DNA of 64,000 nucleotides from Bacillota bacterium (GTDB lineage: Bacteria > Bacillota > Clostridia > Christensenellales > UMGS416): assembly GCA_023421955.1 (NCBI GenBank), contig JAEZSE010000031.1, forward strand, positions 1-64,000, in the 5' to 3' direction. Shown here one piece after another: positions 8,892 through 17,771 of this stretch. The translations under genes and the position numbers were made by a program. The notes beneath the pieces were generated by a model. That model was not told the origin of the DNA. It was given only the letters and a program-made list of their open reading frames with translations, and searched no databases. Numbering within the stretch: position 1 is the first letter of the stretch; each line of letters starts with the position of its first letter.

Positions 8892-10474
8892 CCTGCCTCC
8901 GGTTTTTCCATCATGGATTGACTCCAGGCCACACAGCAATCGCGGGATCTTCGTTTTGCGACATACATTGCCTTATCCGCATGCTTCACCAATTTCTCGG
9001 CAGCGGCGTCAGACACAGTGTTGTCGCAGATGCCAATGCTCAGAGTGAGGGTGATGGCTTGGCCGTCATCCATTTCCACGCAAGTTTCGCTCACCTCACG
9101 CCGGATCCGGTCGGCAATGATTGCCGCCTCCTTGGCACCCTGGCCGGGCAGCACCACGGCGAATTCATCACCGCCAATGCGCCCGATTGCGTCTTGAAGC
9201 CGCAATGTGCGGCGGAGTGCATCTGCAACGGCGAGCAAAGCTCTGTCTCCATTATAATGCCCATAGGTGTCGTTGATGTGCTTCAAGTGGTCCACATCGA
9301 TCATCATAACTGACACGGTCTCATCGTTTTTCTCTGCGTGAGCCAGCGAACTTTGCACTGAACTCATCAACCCATTGCGGTTCAACAGGCCTGTCAGGCT
9401 ATCCTGATCTGCCATGGAGCGCAACATTCGCTCCTGCATACGCCGTTCTGTGATATCACGAAGCAAAGAGACTGCACCGATCACCCGATTGTGCTCCGAC
9501 ATCACGGGGTAAACCTTGATCCTGATGTATTTGCCATTTTCTGCATCCGCCATGGGGGACTGGAGCTCCATCTGCCCCACTTCACCATGCGACAGCATCT
9601 CAATCCATCGCGGGTAGGAAGAAAAGACATCACCGACATTCTTGTAGGTAATTTCCTGACCGATATCGAAAAACTCACCCATCAAGTATGCAGCATACGG
9701 GTTTCGATCCACGATCATATCATGATCATCAGTCACGATAATTCCCTGATCCAGCACGTCAAATACTTTCTCACGGGCGATTGGAGAGACCATGAAAAGC
9801 TTGTGGCGATACAATGTGAAAAACAACAGCAGGCTGCTGGGCAGGTAAAGCGCGGCAATGGGCACGTTGATGCCTGTTTTCTCCAGAAAGGCTGTCTTGA
9901 TGATCGCAAAGAAGAAAACCAGAAAAAAGCTAAGCATGATCAGCAGAGTTTGCTTCCGGATTCGGTTGGATACCTTGGCTGCAAATATGCCGAGCATGAC
10001 CATTGATATGGCAACCATCGTGAAGTTATAAGATACAAACAGCATGCCAACCGCTGTGGAATGCACCGCCAATGCTTTGCCAAAAAAAACATTTTCGCTC
10101 ACAACAAAGCCAGTGCGCATGATGTGATGGCTCTCGTCTGAAAAGATCAAAGCCACCGCTGCCACCGGCACGATCCACAACAGCGGTAGAAAACGCTTCC
10201 AGCGATCAAACCGGCCATATGCCACAGCAAAATACACACAGGTAACAGGCAAAAAGAACACACCAATCTGCTGGATATTGCGCCAAAACAGCATTTGCTG
10301 CGCATCCTGAGTTAAAAGCTCCAGGAGCGCTCCGACAGACCAGATATATACATAAATTATCTGTGCCACAAAGGCTTTGGTTCCTGCCACGTGCAGGCGT
10401 TTTGAAGCATGCACAAACAAAAAACCCAATATTACAAGAGACATGATGACCATCAGGATATATGCGAACTCCAA
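8888..10474 (-). CDS. Membrane-bound diguanylate cyclase (7TM sensor - PAS - GGDEF)
   Basis: 528 residues. About seven membrane segments fill residues 1-220 and resemble the 7TM N-terminal sensor of some histidine kinases. A PAS-like domain follows (DVLDQGIIVTDDHDMIVDRN; YPVMSEHNRVIGAVSLLRDI), then GGDEF with an intact active site (GRIGGDEFAVVLPG). An RxxD inhibitory site (RLQD) lies five residues before GGDEF, so the enzyme should be active and product-inhibited. It makes cyclic di-GMP from two GTP at the inner membrane. TTG start at 10474 with AGAGGA upstream. Confidence 0.93.
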   Translation of the reverse strand: MEFAYILMVIMSLVILGFLFVHASKRLHVAGTKAFVAQIIYVYIWSVGALLELLTQDAQQMLFWRNIQQIGVFFLPVTCVYFAVAYGRFDRWKRFLPLLWIVPVAAVALIFSDESHHIMRTGFVVSENVFFGKALAVHSTAVGMLFVSYNFTMVAISMVMLGIFAAKVSNRIRKQTLLIMLSFFLVFFFAIIKTAFLEKTGINVPIAALYLPSSLLLFFTLYRHKLFMVSPIAREKVFDVLDQGIIVTDDHDMIVDRNPYAAYLMGEFFDIGQEITYKNVGDVFSSYPRWIEMLSHGEVGQMELQSPMADAENGKYIRIKVYPVMSEHNRVIGAVSLLRDITERRMQERMLRSMADQDSLTGLLNRNGLMSSVQSSLAHAEKNDETVSVMMIDVDHLKHINDTYGHYNGDRALLAVADALRRTLRLQDAIGRIGGDEFAVVLPGQGAKEAAIIADRIRREVSETCVEMDDGQAITLTLSIGICDNTVSDAAAEKLVKHADKAMYVAKRRSRDCCVAWSQSMMEKPEAG

Positions 10475-10578
10475 AATATCCTCTCATCCCGCGTTAATGG
10501 GCAGCGCCCATCCTGGCACGGTTATTTGTGTTAAGAAAAAAATACCCATGCTGCACACAAATGAAACAATGTGGCGGG

Positions 10579-10608
10579 ATAAAAGAAAAGCGGGGATTTC
10601 TCCCCGCT
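10579..10608 (-). terminator. Terminator after metK
   Basis: On the minus strand, an 8-bp stem (AGCGGGGA with TCCCCGCT) is followed by TTTCTTTT, 23 bp after the metK stop. Confidence 0.85.
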
Positions 10609-10630
10609 GATAGAATGCTTCAAAAAGTGT

Positions 10631-11806
10631 TCAAACACCCAGTTCGCCCTTGAGCTGCTCCACATGGTCGAGCTTTTCCCAAGGCAAATCCAGGTCGGTG
10701 CGCCCAAAGTGGCCATAGGCTGCCGTCTGGCGGTAAATAGGCCTCCTTAGCGCGAAGCGATCAATGATGGCTGCAGGCCGGAGGTCAAACACCTTGCGAA
10801 CCGCCTTTTCCAGCACATCATCGGGAAGTTTGCCGGTGCCAAATGTCTCCACCATCACAGAGACCGGGTGCGCCACACCGATGGCATAAGCGATCTCAAT
10901 TTCACAGGCCCTGGCAAGCCCAGCGCCCACGATATTCTTCGCTGCATGTCGGGCAGCGTAGGCAGCCGATCGGTCCACCTTCGTGGGGTCCTTGCCGCTG
11001 AACGCGCCTCCGCCGTGCCGTCCATAACCACCATAGGTATCCACAATGATCTTGCGGCCAGTCAGACCGGAATCGCCAGCAGGCCCACCAATCACAAAGC
11101 GCCCGCTGGGGTTAATGAGATAGCGTGTGTTGCCGTCGAGCAACTTGGTGGGGATGCAAGCCTTCACGACCTCCTCCAAAATTTCCTCTTCCATCTGCTT
11201 CTGGGTCACGTCAGGGTGATGCTGGGTGGAAATGATCACGGTGTCCACGCGCACCGGCCTGTCGCCATCGTATTCCACAGTGACTTGCGTCTTGCCGTCG
11301 GGACGCAGATAGTCCAGCGTATTGTCCTTGCGCACTGACGCGAGACGTCGGGCCAGCTTGTGGGCGTAATAAATCGGCATTGGCATCAGGGCATCAGTCT
11401 GGTCGCAGGCAAACCCGAACATCATGCCCTGATCCCCAGCACCAATGTCAAAGCTACCGCCCAACCGCTCCTCCAGCGCGTGGTTCACACCGCCGGCGAT
11501 GTCCTGTGACTGCTCGTTGATCGAGCAGAGAACCGAGCAGGTCTCGGAGTCAAATCCGAACTTTGCGCGGGTGTAGCCGATGTCTGCTACTGTTCTGCGG
11601 GCGACGCCGGCAATGTCCACATAGCAGTCAGTGGTGATCTCCCCCATCACCAGCACCATGCCAGTGGTCACGGCCGTCTCGCAGGCCACGCGGGCATTGG
11701 GATCCTGGGCGATGATGCTGTCCAGCACCGCATCGGAAATCTGGTCGCACATCTTGTCCGGATGGCCCTCGGTTACCGATTCGCTGGTAAAGAGTCTCTT
11801 TGCCAT
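10631..11806 (-). CDS. metK: S-adenosylmethionine synthetase
   Basis: 391 residues, the usual length. Family motifs are present: TEGHPDKMCDQISDAVLD at the N-terminus, GAGDQGMMFGFACDQT near residue 120, and the glycine-rich GGAFSGKDPTKVDRS. It condenses ATP and methionine to SAM in the cytosol. Monocistronic, with GAGGAACGAGA before the ATG. Expression is controlled by the SAM-I riboswitch and terminator in its leader, a product feedback loop. Confidence 0.98.
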   Translation of the reverse strand: MAKRLFTSESVTEGHPDKMCDQISDAVLDSIIAQDPNARVACETAVTTGMVLVMGEITTDCYVDIAGVARRTVADIGYTRAKFGFDSETCSVLCSINEQSQDIAGGVNHALEERLGGSFDIGAGDQGMMFGFACDQTDALMPMPIYYAHKLARRLASVRKDNTLDYLRPDGKTQVTVEYDGDRPVRVDTVIISTQHHPDVTQKQMEEEILEEVVKACIPTKLLDGNTRYLINPSGRFVIGGPAGDSGLTGRKIIVDTYGGYGRHGGGAFSGKDPTKVDRSAAYAARHAAKNIVGAGLARACEIEIAYAIGVAHPVSVMVETFGTGKLPDDVLEKAVRKVFDLRPAAIIDRFALRRPIYRQTAAYGHFGRTDLDLPWEKLDHVEQLKGELGV

Positions 11807-11820
11807 TCTCGTTCCTCCTC

Positions 11821-11859
11821 AAAATAGAAATCGCCTCATTCGCATGCGCAGAATGAGGC
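11821..11859 (-). terminator. Riboswitch-controlled terminator of metK
   Basis: On the minus strand, GCCTCATTC pairs with GAATGAGGC, followed by GATTTCTATTTT. The CCTCATT arm can instead pair with GATGAGG of the aptamer P1 3' strand (11873-11879), giving the antiterminator of the SAM-free state. Confidence 0.85.
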
Positions 11860-11870
11860 TATTGAAAGCA

Positions 11871-11975
11871 CTCCTCATCTGCCGGATACGAATATCCGGG
11901 GGAATTGGCACCTTGACTTTCGCCAGGTTGCCGGGTTTCACAGGGCCCAGTCCCTCCACCTCTCGGGATAAGGAG
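11871..11975 (-). promoter_or_regulatory. SAM-I (S-box) riboswitch aptamer
   Basis: Minus-strand RNA has the S-box core in order: CTTATCCCGAGAGGTGGAGG, then GACTGGGCCC, then TGAAACCCGGCAACC, then AAGGTGCCAATTCC, closing with GATGAGGAG. P1 is CTCCTTATC with GATGAGGAG (one GU pair). Bound SAM would stabilise P1, free the terminator and shut off metK. A further GC-rich hairpin (11974-11991) precedes P1. Confidence 0.95.
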
Positions 11976-12045
11976 CCCCGCCAAAGCGGGGCGCAATATT
12001 TAGTTTTTCAGAGCTGCCGGAAATATCCATCCCAACTGTGATGGT

Positions 12046-12074
12046 ATTATATCGTTGCGCCAGAGTGCTGTCAA
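12046..12074 (-). promoter_or_regulatory. Consensus sigmaA promoter of metK
   Basis: Minus strand: TTGACA (12069-12074), 17-bp spacer, TATAAT (12046-12051). A perfect match, about 70 bp upstream of the riboswitch aptamer. Confidence 0.9.
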
Positions 12075-12100
12075 CAACGATTTTCTGCTGATCAAGATGA

Positions 12101-13120
12101 TCAATCGCTCACCATGACCATCTTGATTGAGCCAGCTTTGTCGTCGCGCAACGCGCGCATGGCCTCGCCGGTCTCCTCCAGGCGGAAGCGGCGGCTGATC
12201 AATGTGTCGGCGTCTATGAAACCCTCCCGCATCAAGCCCACAGCCCGGGGCAGGTAGAGCGCCGGTGCCGCAAACGAGGCCCGCAATTGCAGGCGCTTCA
12301 CATGGAATCGGTTGGCGTCAAAAGTGATGCCTGCCTTCCCCACCGGCGCAAAGCCGATGTAGGCCATGATACCGGCAAATTTCATCGCATTCAGATAGTC
12401 TGTCATCGCGGCAGGCGGCACCGTGGCCAGCACCCTGTCAACCCCGCCCAGCTCCTTCAAGCGCGACACAGCATCCACCCGGTCGGTCAGGATCACCTCA
12501 TCGGCACCGAACTGCCTGGCCAGTGCAATCCGCGCGTCCGACCCCGACCTTGCTGTGGCATAAATGCTTCGCGCACCTGCCAAGCGGGCCAGTCTGATTG
12601 CCATCAGGCCGATGGCCCCTGCGCCCACCACCAGCACATCGTCCTGGAAGCGGATGTCAGCGGTGTATAACAGATCCAGCGCGACACCCAGAGGCTCGGC
12701 CAGAGACGCATGATCCGCCGGGATGCCGTCATATTTCACCAGGCAGCAGCTGGGCACTACCATATACTCTGAGAAACCCATGCTTTTACGCCCCCAGAAG
12801 TTGGGTGCTTTGGTGCAGAGCTCAACGTGGCCGTTGCGGCAGTCATCGCACACACCGCAGAAGGAGCTGCTCTCCAGCACCACCTTGTCGCCGACTTGCA
12901 CGCTGCCCGCCGGGCCGCCCAGCTTCTCCACCACAGCGGCGATTTCGTGGCCGAAGGGCTGCCAGTCTGCAGCATCCAATGCAGCGAGCGTCAGATCCCC
13001 GCCGCAGACGCTGCAAGCGGTGATGCGCACAAGCGCCTCGTCAGGGCCGGGTTCGGGCAAGTCGACCTGTCGAACTTCAAACTGGAAAGGTGCTTTCACG
13101 TAGACGGATCTGGAGAGCAT
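12101..13120 (-). CDS. Zinc-dependent alcohol dehydrogenase (medium-chain family)
   Basis: 339 residues. The GroES-like domain carries the catalytic zinc ligands (CSVCGGD and GHE) and the structural zinc motif CGVCDDCRNGHVELC near residues 87-101. A Rossmann fold follows (VLVVGAGAIGLMAIRLARLAG). The layout resembles sorbitol/threonine-type dehydrogenases that oxidise a secondary alcohol with NAD; the true substrate is not readable. AAGGAGG precedes the ATG and a consensus promoter lies further upstream. It is a single-gene unit divergent from the glycosyltransferase gene. Confidence 0.9.
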   Translation of the reverse strand: MLSRSVYVKAPFQFEVRQVDLPEPGPDEALVRITACSVCGGDLTLAALDAADWQPFGHEIAAVVEKLGGPAGSVQVGDKVVLESSSFCGVCDDCRNGHVELCTKAPNFWGRKSMGFSEYMVVPSCCLVKYDGIPADHASLAEPLGVALDLLYTADIRFQDDVLVVGAGAIGLMAIRLARLAGARSIYATARSGSDARIALARQFGADEVILTDRVDAVSRLKELGGVDRVLATVPPAAMTDYLNAMKFAGIMAYIGFAPVGKAGITFDANRFHVKRLQLRASFAAPALYLPRAVGLMREGFIDADTLISRRFRLEETGEAMRALRDDKAGSIKMVMVSD

Positions 13121-13186
13121 GGGGGCCTCCTTAAGGTTGTTTGGTTTGGCTTGAATGATATGCTGATGGTGCGATGTGACATGGGA

Positions 13187-13215
13187 ATTATAGGATCGTG
13201 AGAGTATGGTGTCAA
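13187..13215 (-). promoter_or_regulatory. Consensus sigmaA promoter of the alcohol dehydrogenase gene
   Basis: Minus strand: TTGACA (13210-13215), 17-bp spacer, TATAAT (13187-13192). Perfect match, 67 bp before the start codon. Confidence 0.88.
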
Positions 13216-13297
13216 GAAACAGGACGTCTTCCTCCAGATGGGAAGGATTTTTGCGAAATCCGCCGAATCATATTTCACTTTGGTTTCTGGGGTCTTT

Positions 13298-14485
13298 ATG
13301 AAAGTATTAGTTGCTCCAATGGCCGCAATGGCCGAAACCGGCGGCCCCTTTGGCCGAGCAAGGGCGTTGGCCAAAGAGTTGCTCCGTCGCGGCCATGCCG
13401 TGGCACTTTGCGCCGCTGAGGAAATCAATTACCGCAAGGTGGAGGGAGTGCCCAACTACCCAGCACCCATCCCCTCCCCCATGGGTCTGCCGGAATTCCT
13501 GGGCAAGCGGATGCTTGGCTTCGCCCAGGCCACGGGCATGCAAAGCCGCAGGCCGGTGCGCAGCTTTGAGGAAGTGCTGTTCATCGCCGGTGCAACCAAT
13601 GAAACGCTCTTCCGGGCCGACATCCATTGCTTGCTGAATGCCATCAAGCAATTCAAGCCCGACGTGGTGTTCGCTGAATTCCGCCCGGCAGCCATCGCCG
13701 CCGCCCGCCTGAGCGGTGTCCGGTGCGCAACCGGCTTCAGTTACCCGGTGCAGAAGAGCCACGCGATGAGTCCGAACTACAGCAAAGGTGCGGTCCGGTG
13801 CCTCAAAGAGCTGGGATTGCCCGTGCCCGAGTCGATCCTGGACCTATTTTTGTGGGCCGACCTCCGCATCGTGCCCAGCAGCCCCGCCCTAGAGCCCATG
13901 GCTTATCCCAACACCGTCTTTACCGGCCCGTTTACCGCCGCCACGGCCACGCACCCGGCGTGGGAGGGCAGCCGGAAAAACGTCGTGGTCTACATGGGCA
14001 CCGGCACGGTCACGGCCAGGCGGTTGGCCGGGTTGCTCACCAAGGCCTTCACCGGCACGGAGTTTGAGGTGTATCTGGCCACCAGGCAGCTGCCGCAGGC
14101 CGACCGGGGCAACCTGCACATTCGCGACCGGCTTGACTTTTCCGCACTGCTGCCCGATGCAGCCGTGTATCTCAACCATGGTGGGCAAAACAGCATCATG
14201 GACGGCCTTGCCTACGGCGTGCCGCAGATTGTCGTGCCAGGGAAGGTGTTTGAGCGGCAGTACAACGCTGCTAGCATAGCGGAACTGGAGGCAGGGGTTT
14301 TCCTTGGGGAGAAACAGTTCAAGGCGAAAAACCTGCTGGCAATCACGCGGAAGCTCGGCGGGATGCAGGTGTGCTTCGACAATGCCTGGCGGGCCGGGAG
14401 GGAGCTCTGTGCGCTGGGAGGGGTTGGAAAAGCAGCGGAGGAAGTTGAGAGGCTCGGATTGCTCCCCAAATCTGTATATAAATAA
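13298..14485 (+). CDS. GT1-type glycosyltransferase (UDP-glycosyltransferase fold)
   Basis: 395 residues from MKVLVAPMAAMAETGGPFGR. The N-terminal Rossmann-like domain begins with the expected glycine-rich acceptor loop (GGPFGRARALAKELLRRGH), and the C-terminal half holds the donor-binding signature (YLNHGGQNSIMDGLAYGVPQ). These enzymes move a sugar from a nucleotide donor to a small hydrophobic acceptor or lipid. The start at 13298 is inferred from the family; a longer frame begins at 13238. The gene is 20 bp upstream of the Gfo/Idh/MocA gene and probably in one operon with it. Confidence 0.82.
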   Translation: MKVLVAPMAAMAETGGPFGRARALAKELLRRGHAVALCAAEEINYRKVEGVPNYPAPIPSPMGLPEFLGKRMLGFAQATGMQSRRPVRSFEEVLFIAGATNETLFRADIHCLLNAIKQFKPDVVFAEFRPAAIAAARLSGVRCATGFSYPVQKSHAMSPNYSKGAVRCLKELGLPVPESILDLFLWADLRIVPSSPALEPMAYPNTVFTGPFTAATATHPAWEGSRKNVVVYMGTGTVTARRLAGLLTKAFTGTEFEVYLATRQLPQADRGNLHIRDRLDFSALLPDAAVYLNHGGQNSIMDGLAYGVPQIVVPGKVFERQYNAASIAELEAGVFLGEKQFKAKNLLAITRKLGGMQVCFDNAWRAGRELCALGGVGKAAEEVERLGLLPKSVYK

Positions 14486-14505
14486 AAGAGGTAGGAGAGT
14501 TTACA

Positions 14506-15636
14506 GTGAAAAGAATCAATGTTGTGTTGGTTGGGTTGGGTTTCGGCGGCGCCTTTGTGGATATCTACAAACACCACCCCAATGTGGAATCCATCGGACT
14601 GTATGACACTGACAAAGAACTCACAGCCAAAGTGGCGCAAAGCATCGGGATACAGAAAGTCTACGGCAGTTTTGAGGAGATCCTCAGGGATGATCTGGTG
14701 GACGCGGTGCATCTGGTAACGCCGATCCCTCTGCATGAGCAGCAAACCGTGCAGGTGCTGGAGGCCGGGAAGCATTGCGCCTGCACAGTGCCGATGGCAA
14801 TCTCTCTGGAGGGGATCCAGCGCATCACCGACGCCACCCGCAGCTCAGGAAAAAACTATATGATGATGGAGACCACGCTCTACACCTATCAGTTCTTTTA
14901 CGCAAAGCAGATGCTGGAAAGGGGAACATTGGGCCGCATCCAGTTCATGCGGGGCTCGCACTATCAAGACATGGCAAACTGGCCAGACTATTGGATGGGC
15001 CTGCCGCCCATGTATTACGGCACTCACGCGATCGGTCCGATGGTGGCGTTGTCTGGTTCCAGGATCAAGCGGGTGAATTGCTTTGGCTCCGGCACAATGG
15101 AGGAACGGCTGACGAAGCGCTATGGCAACCCATTCCCGGTGGAAAGTGCCCTTTTTGAATTCGAGAACGGCCTTAAAGGTGAGGCGACACGCTCCCTGTT
15201 TGAAACCGCGCGGGTGTATCAGGAAGGCTTGTTCGTGTATGGCAGCGACGCCTGCTTTGAGTGGGGGTTCGCAGACGGTGACGATCCCTTTATTACGACA
15301 ATCATCCCGGCGGAAGCTGGCAAGCGCGGCGGCACCAGCAAGGTTGAGGTCATGCAGATGCCCAACTTCCACCACAGCCTGCCGCGGGAAATCCAGCATT
15401 TCACAGTCGGCGGGCAATATGACCCATTGAACCCGCAGGAATCGCTGATGAAGGGTGCCGGAGCGGGGCATCATGGGTCTCACCCCCACCTGGTGCATGA
15501 GTTTGTGATGAGTGTGGTGGAGGGCAGGAAACCTTGGATTGATGAAGTGCTGGGCGGTAACATCACCGCGGCGGGGATCTGCGCCCATGAGTCGGCAATG
15601 AAAGATGGTGCTGCAATTGAGGTGCCGTTGTTCTAA
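14506..15636 (+). CDS. Gfo/Idh/MocA family oxidoreductase
   Basis: 376 residues. The N-terminal NAD-binding fold (VVLVGLGFGGAFVDIYKHHP) is followed by the family core motif, here EAGKHCACTVPMAISLE in place of the usual EKPxA; the lysine normally seen there is missing. Members oxidise or epimerise sugars and cyclitols. The GTG start has TAGGAGAG upstream. The gene ends in a terminator, so it pairs with the glycosyltransferase. Loss of the EKP lysine could mean altered or lost catalysis. Confidence 0.87.
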   Translation: MKRINVVLVGLGFGGAFVDIYKHHPNVESIGLYDTDKELTAKVAQSIGIQKVYGSFEEILRDDLVDAVHLVTPIPLHEQQTVQVLEAGKHCACTVPMAISLEGIQRITDATRSSGKNYMMMETTLYTYQFFYAKQMLERGTLGRIQFMRGSHYQDMANWPDYWMGLPPMYYGTHAIGPMVALSGSRIKRVNCFGSGTMEERLTKRYGNPFPVESALFEFENGLKGEATRSLFETARVYQEGLFVYGSDACFEWGFADGDDPFITTIIPAEAGKRGGTSKVEVMQMPNFHHSLPREIQHFTVGGQYDPLNPQESLMKGAGAGHHGSHPHLVHEFVMSVVEGRKPWIDEVLGGNITAAGICAHESAMKDGAAIEVPLF

Positions 15637-15641
15637 GCGAT

Positions 15642-15674
15642 CGGGGAAGGGTTTTGCCCTTCCCCGCTTTGTTT
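15642..15674 (+). terminator. Rho-independent terminator
   Basis: Perfect 10-bp stem CGGGGAAGGG with CCCTTCCCCG, then CTTTGTTT, just after the oxidoreductase stop. Confidence 0.92.
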
Positions 15675-15729
15675 CTGCTTGAATACTATGCTTATACCAT
15701 TTTCACCTTATTTAAAGTAAATGCGCGCA

Positions 15730-17529
15730 CTAAGTAGATTGTTTCGCAATCCGTTCCGCCAGATCATTGAGATACACCCAGCGGTCCATCTTTTCGGCCA
15801 GCTCCCGCTCGGCCTGTTCCTTCTCCGCTAGCAACCCGTTGAGCTTCACATAGTCGCTGGTCTGGGCAGCGATCTCCTGATCCAACCCTGCCAGCTTCTG
15901 CTCAAGGCTTTCGATTACGCCATCAATGGCGTCATACTCCACCTGCTCCCGATAAGTAAACTTGAGCTTCTTCGGAGGTGCGGAAGGATCCCGACGATGA
16001 GTTGATTCTCTGCGGGGCTCGTCCTGCTTGGCAGATCCGGCATCTTGTGTTGCAGCATAAAGCTCATCCACCGACCCGGCAAGTGATTCCTGGATCACAC
16101 CATCGCCGGTGAACACGAAAAACGTCTCCGCCACCCGGTCCAGGAAATAGCGGTCGTGGGAGACCACGAGCACCGCGCCGGGGAAGCTATCCACATACTC
16201 CTCCAGCACGGCCATCGTCTCAATATCCAGGTCGTTGGTCGGTTCATCGAGCAGCAACACATTGGGCGCTTCCATCAGCACCCGGGCCAGATAGAGCCTG
16301 CGGCGCTCGCCGCCGGAGATGCGGCCGATGGGCTTCCACTGGGAGTCCGGCGGGAAAAGGAACCGCTCCAACATTTGCGAGGCCGAGATGGTGCCCTCCG
16401 CCGTAGCGATCTGCTCGGCGAAGCTGCGGATGTAGTCAATCACCCGCAGGTTCGGGTCCATTTCTTCACACTCCTGTGAGAAATAGCCGATCTTCACTGT
16501 GTCGCCCCGCACGACCTCGCCACTGTCTGGCTGCTCCAGCCCGGCAATCATCCTGAGGAACGTGGACTTGCCGCAGCCGTTGCGGCCCACGATGCCTATT
16601 CGGTCGTCACGCAGCAGCGTGTAATCAAAGCCCAGGATCAATTGCCTGCCGCCGAAGCCCTTGGTGACGGTATGGAGTTCCACCGTCTTCTTACCCAGCC
16701 GGGAAGCAACGGAGGAGATGTCCAGCTTGTCGCGGCGCTCGGTGGCGGTAGCTTTCTGCTCCAGCGCCTCAAACCGCTCGATGCGCTCGCGGCTCTTGGT
16801 GCCCCGGGCCTTGGGCCCCTGCTGCATCCAGAGAAGCTCCCGGCGGTATTGGCTTTGGAGCTTGCGGGCCGAACCCTGCTCCATCTCCTCCCGCTGGGCC
16901 TTAAGCTCCATAAACTTCGAATAGTTACAGTCATAGGAATACAGGTTACCCCGGTCGATCTCCACAATGCGGTTGGTCACACGCTCCAGAAAGTAACGGT
17001 CATGGGTAACCATGACGAGCGAACCGTTGTATTGCTTGAGATAACCTTCCAGCCACACCGTCATACCGATGTCAAGGTGGTTGGTAGGCTCGTCCAGGAT
17101 CAGCACGTCACAAGGCGACACCAGCGCCGAGGCGATGGCCACACGTTTCTTCTCCCCGCCGGACATGCGGCTCACATCTGCAGCGAAATCCGTGATACCC
17201 AGGCGGGTCAGGATCGACTTGGCTTCATACTCCTCCAGATCACGAACGTCGGGTGAGACACCCTCAAACACCTGCTCCAGCACGGTGCGGCCCGCGCCGA
17301 AGTCTGGCCGTTGGGGCAGGTAGGCCACACGCACGCTTGTGGAGCGGGTGACCGTGCCACCATCCGGTGGCTCCGCACCGGCCAGGAGCTTCAGCAACGT
17401 GGACTTGCCCGCGCCATTGATGCCCAGCACGCCCACCTTGTCGCCCTCGTTCAAAAACAAGGAAACCGACTCAAGCAGTTTCCTTTCGCTGTAGCTTTTG
17501 CTGACATTGGCTGCGGATAATAGAATCAA
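15730..17529 (-). CDS. ABC-F family ATPase (Uup-like)
   Basis: 599 residues with two ABC cassettes and no membrane segment. Walker A motifs are GINGAGKST and GRNGCGKST, signatures MSGGEKKRV and ISGGERRRL, Walker B LILDEPTNHLD and LLLDEPTNDLD. The linker between cassettes is charged. The C-terminal 70 residues form a predicted coiled coil (YDAIDGVIESLEQKLAGLDQ), as in Uup-type proteins. ABC-F proteins act on ribosomes, in translation control or antibiotic protection. The TTG at 17529 is preferred (GTGAGG upstream, family N-terminus ILLSAANVSKSY); the longer frame translates a repeat element. Confidence 0.92.
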   Translation of the reverse strand: MILLSAANVSKSYSERKLLESVSLFLNEGDKVGVLGINGAGKSTLLKLLAGAEPPDGGTVTRSTSVRVAYLPQRPDFGAGRTVLEQVFEGVSPDVRDLEEYEAKSILTRLGITDFAADVSRMSGGEKKRVAIASALVSPCDVLILDEPTNHLDIGMTVWLEGYLKQYNGSLVMVTHDRYFLERVTNRIVEIDRGNLYSYDCNYSKFMELKAQREEMEQGSARKLQSQYRRELLWMQQGPKARGTKSRERIERFEALEQKATATERRDKLDISSVASRLGKKTVELHTVTKGFGGRQLILGFDYTLLRDDRIGIVGRNGCGKSTFLRMIAGLEQPDSGEVVRGDTVKIGYFSQECEEMDPNLRVIDYIRSFAEQIATAEGTISASQMLERFLFPPDSQWKPIGRISGGERRRLYLARVLMEAPNVLLLDEPTNDLDIETMAVLEEYVDSFPGAVLVVSHDRYFLDRVAETFFVFTGDGVIQESLAGSVDELYAATQDAGSAKQDEPRRESTHRRDPSAPPKKLKFTYREQVEYDAIDGVIESLEQKLAGLDQEIAAQTSDYVKLNGLLAEKEQAERELAEKMDRWVYLNDLAERIAKQST

Positions 17530-17538
17530 GAAAACCTC

Positions 17539-17675
17539 ACTAACCCTCACCCCAACCCCTCCCCCATGGGATTGGGGGAGGAGCGAGAGTTGAAGCAGGG
17601 GCTTCGCCCCCAATTTCCCACTTTCTTGCCTCCCCGTGGAGGGAGGTGTCGCTACAGGCGACGGAAGGAGGTGCT
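17539..17675. repeat. Multi-hairpin intergenic repeat element
   Basis: A GC-rich, non-coding segment made of consecutive inverted repeats: CCTCCCCC...GGGGGAGG (17556-17581), GGGGCTTCGCCCC (17596-17608), CCTCCCCGTGGAGGGAGG (17631-17648) and GTCGCTACAGGCGAC (17649-17663). This pattern resembles the small palindromic repeats scattered between genes in many Clostridia. Only one copy is seen in this window, so its repeat nature is inferred from that resemblance. Confidence 0.55.
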
Positions 17676-17771
17676 TATGCACCTATATAGTCATGAAGTA
17701 TACTGTATCTGTGTATTTCAGGTGCAAGAGCACCATACATCAAGAACAAACTTGTTTCCTGTATTAGCAAA

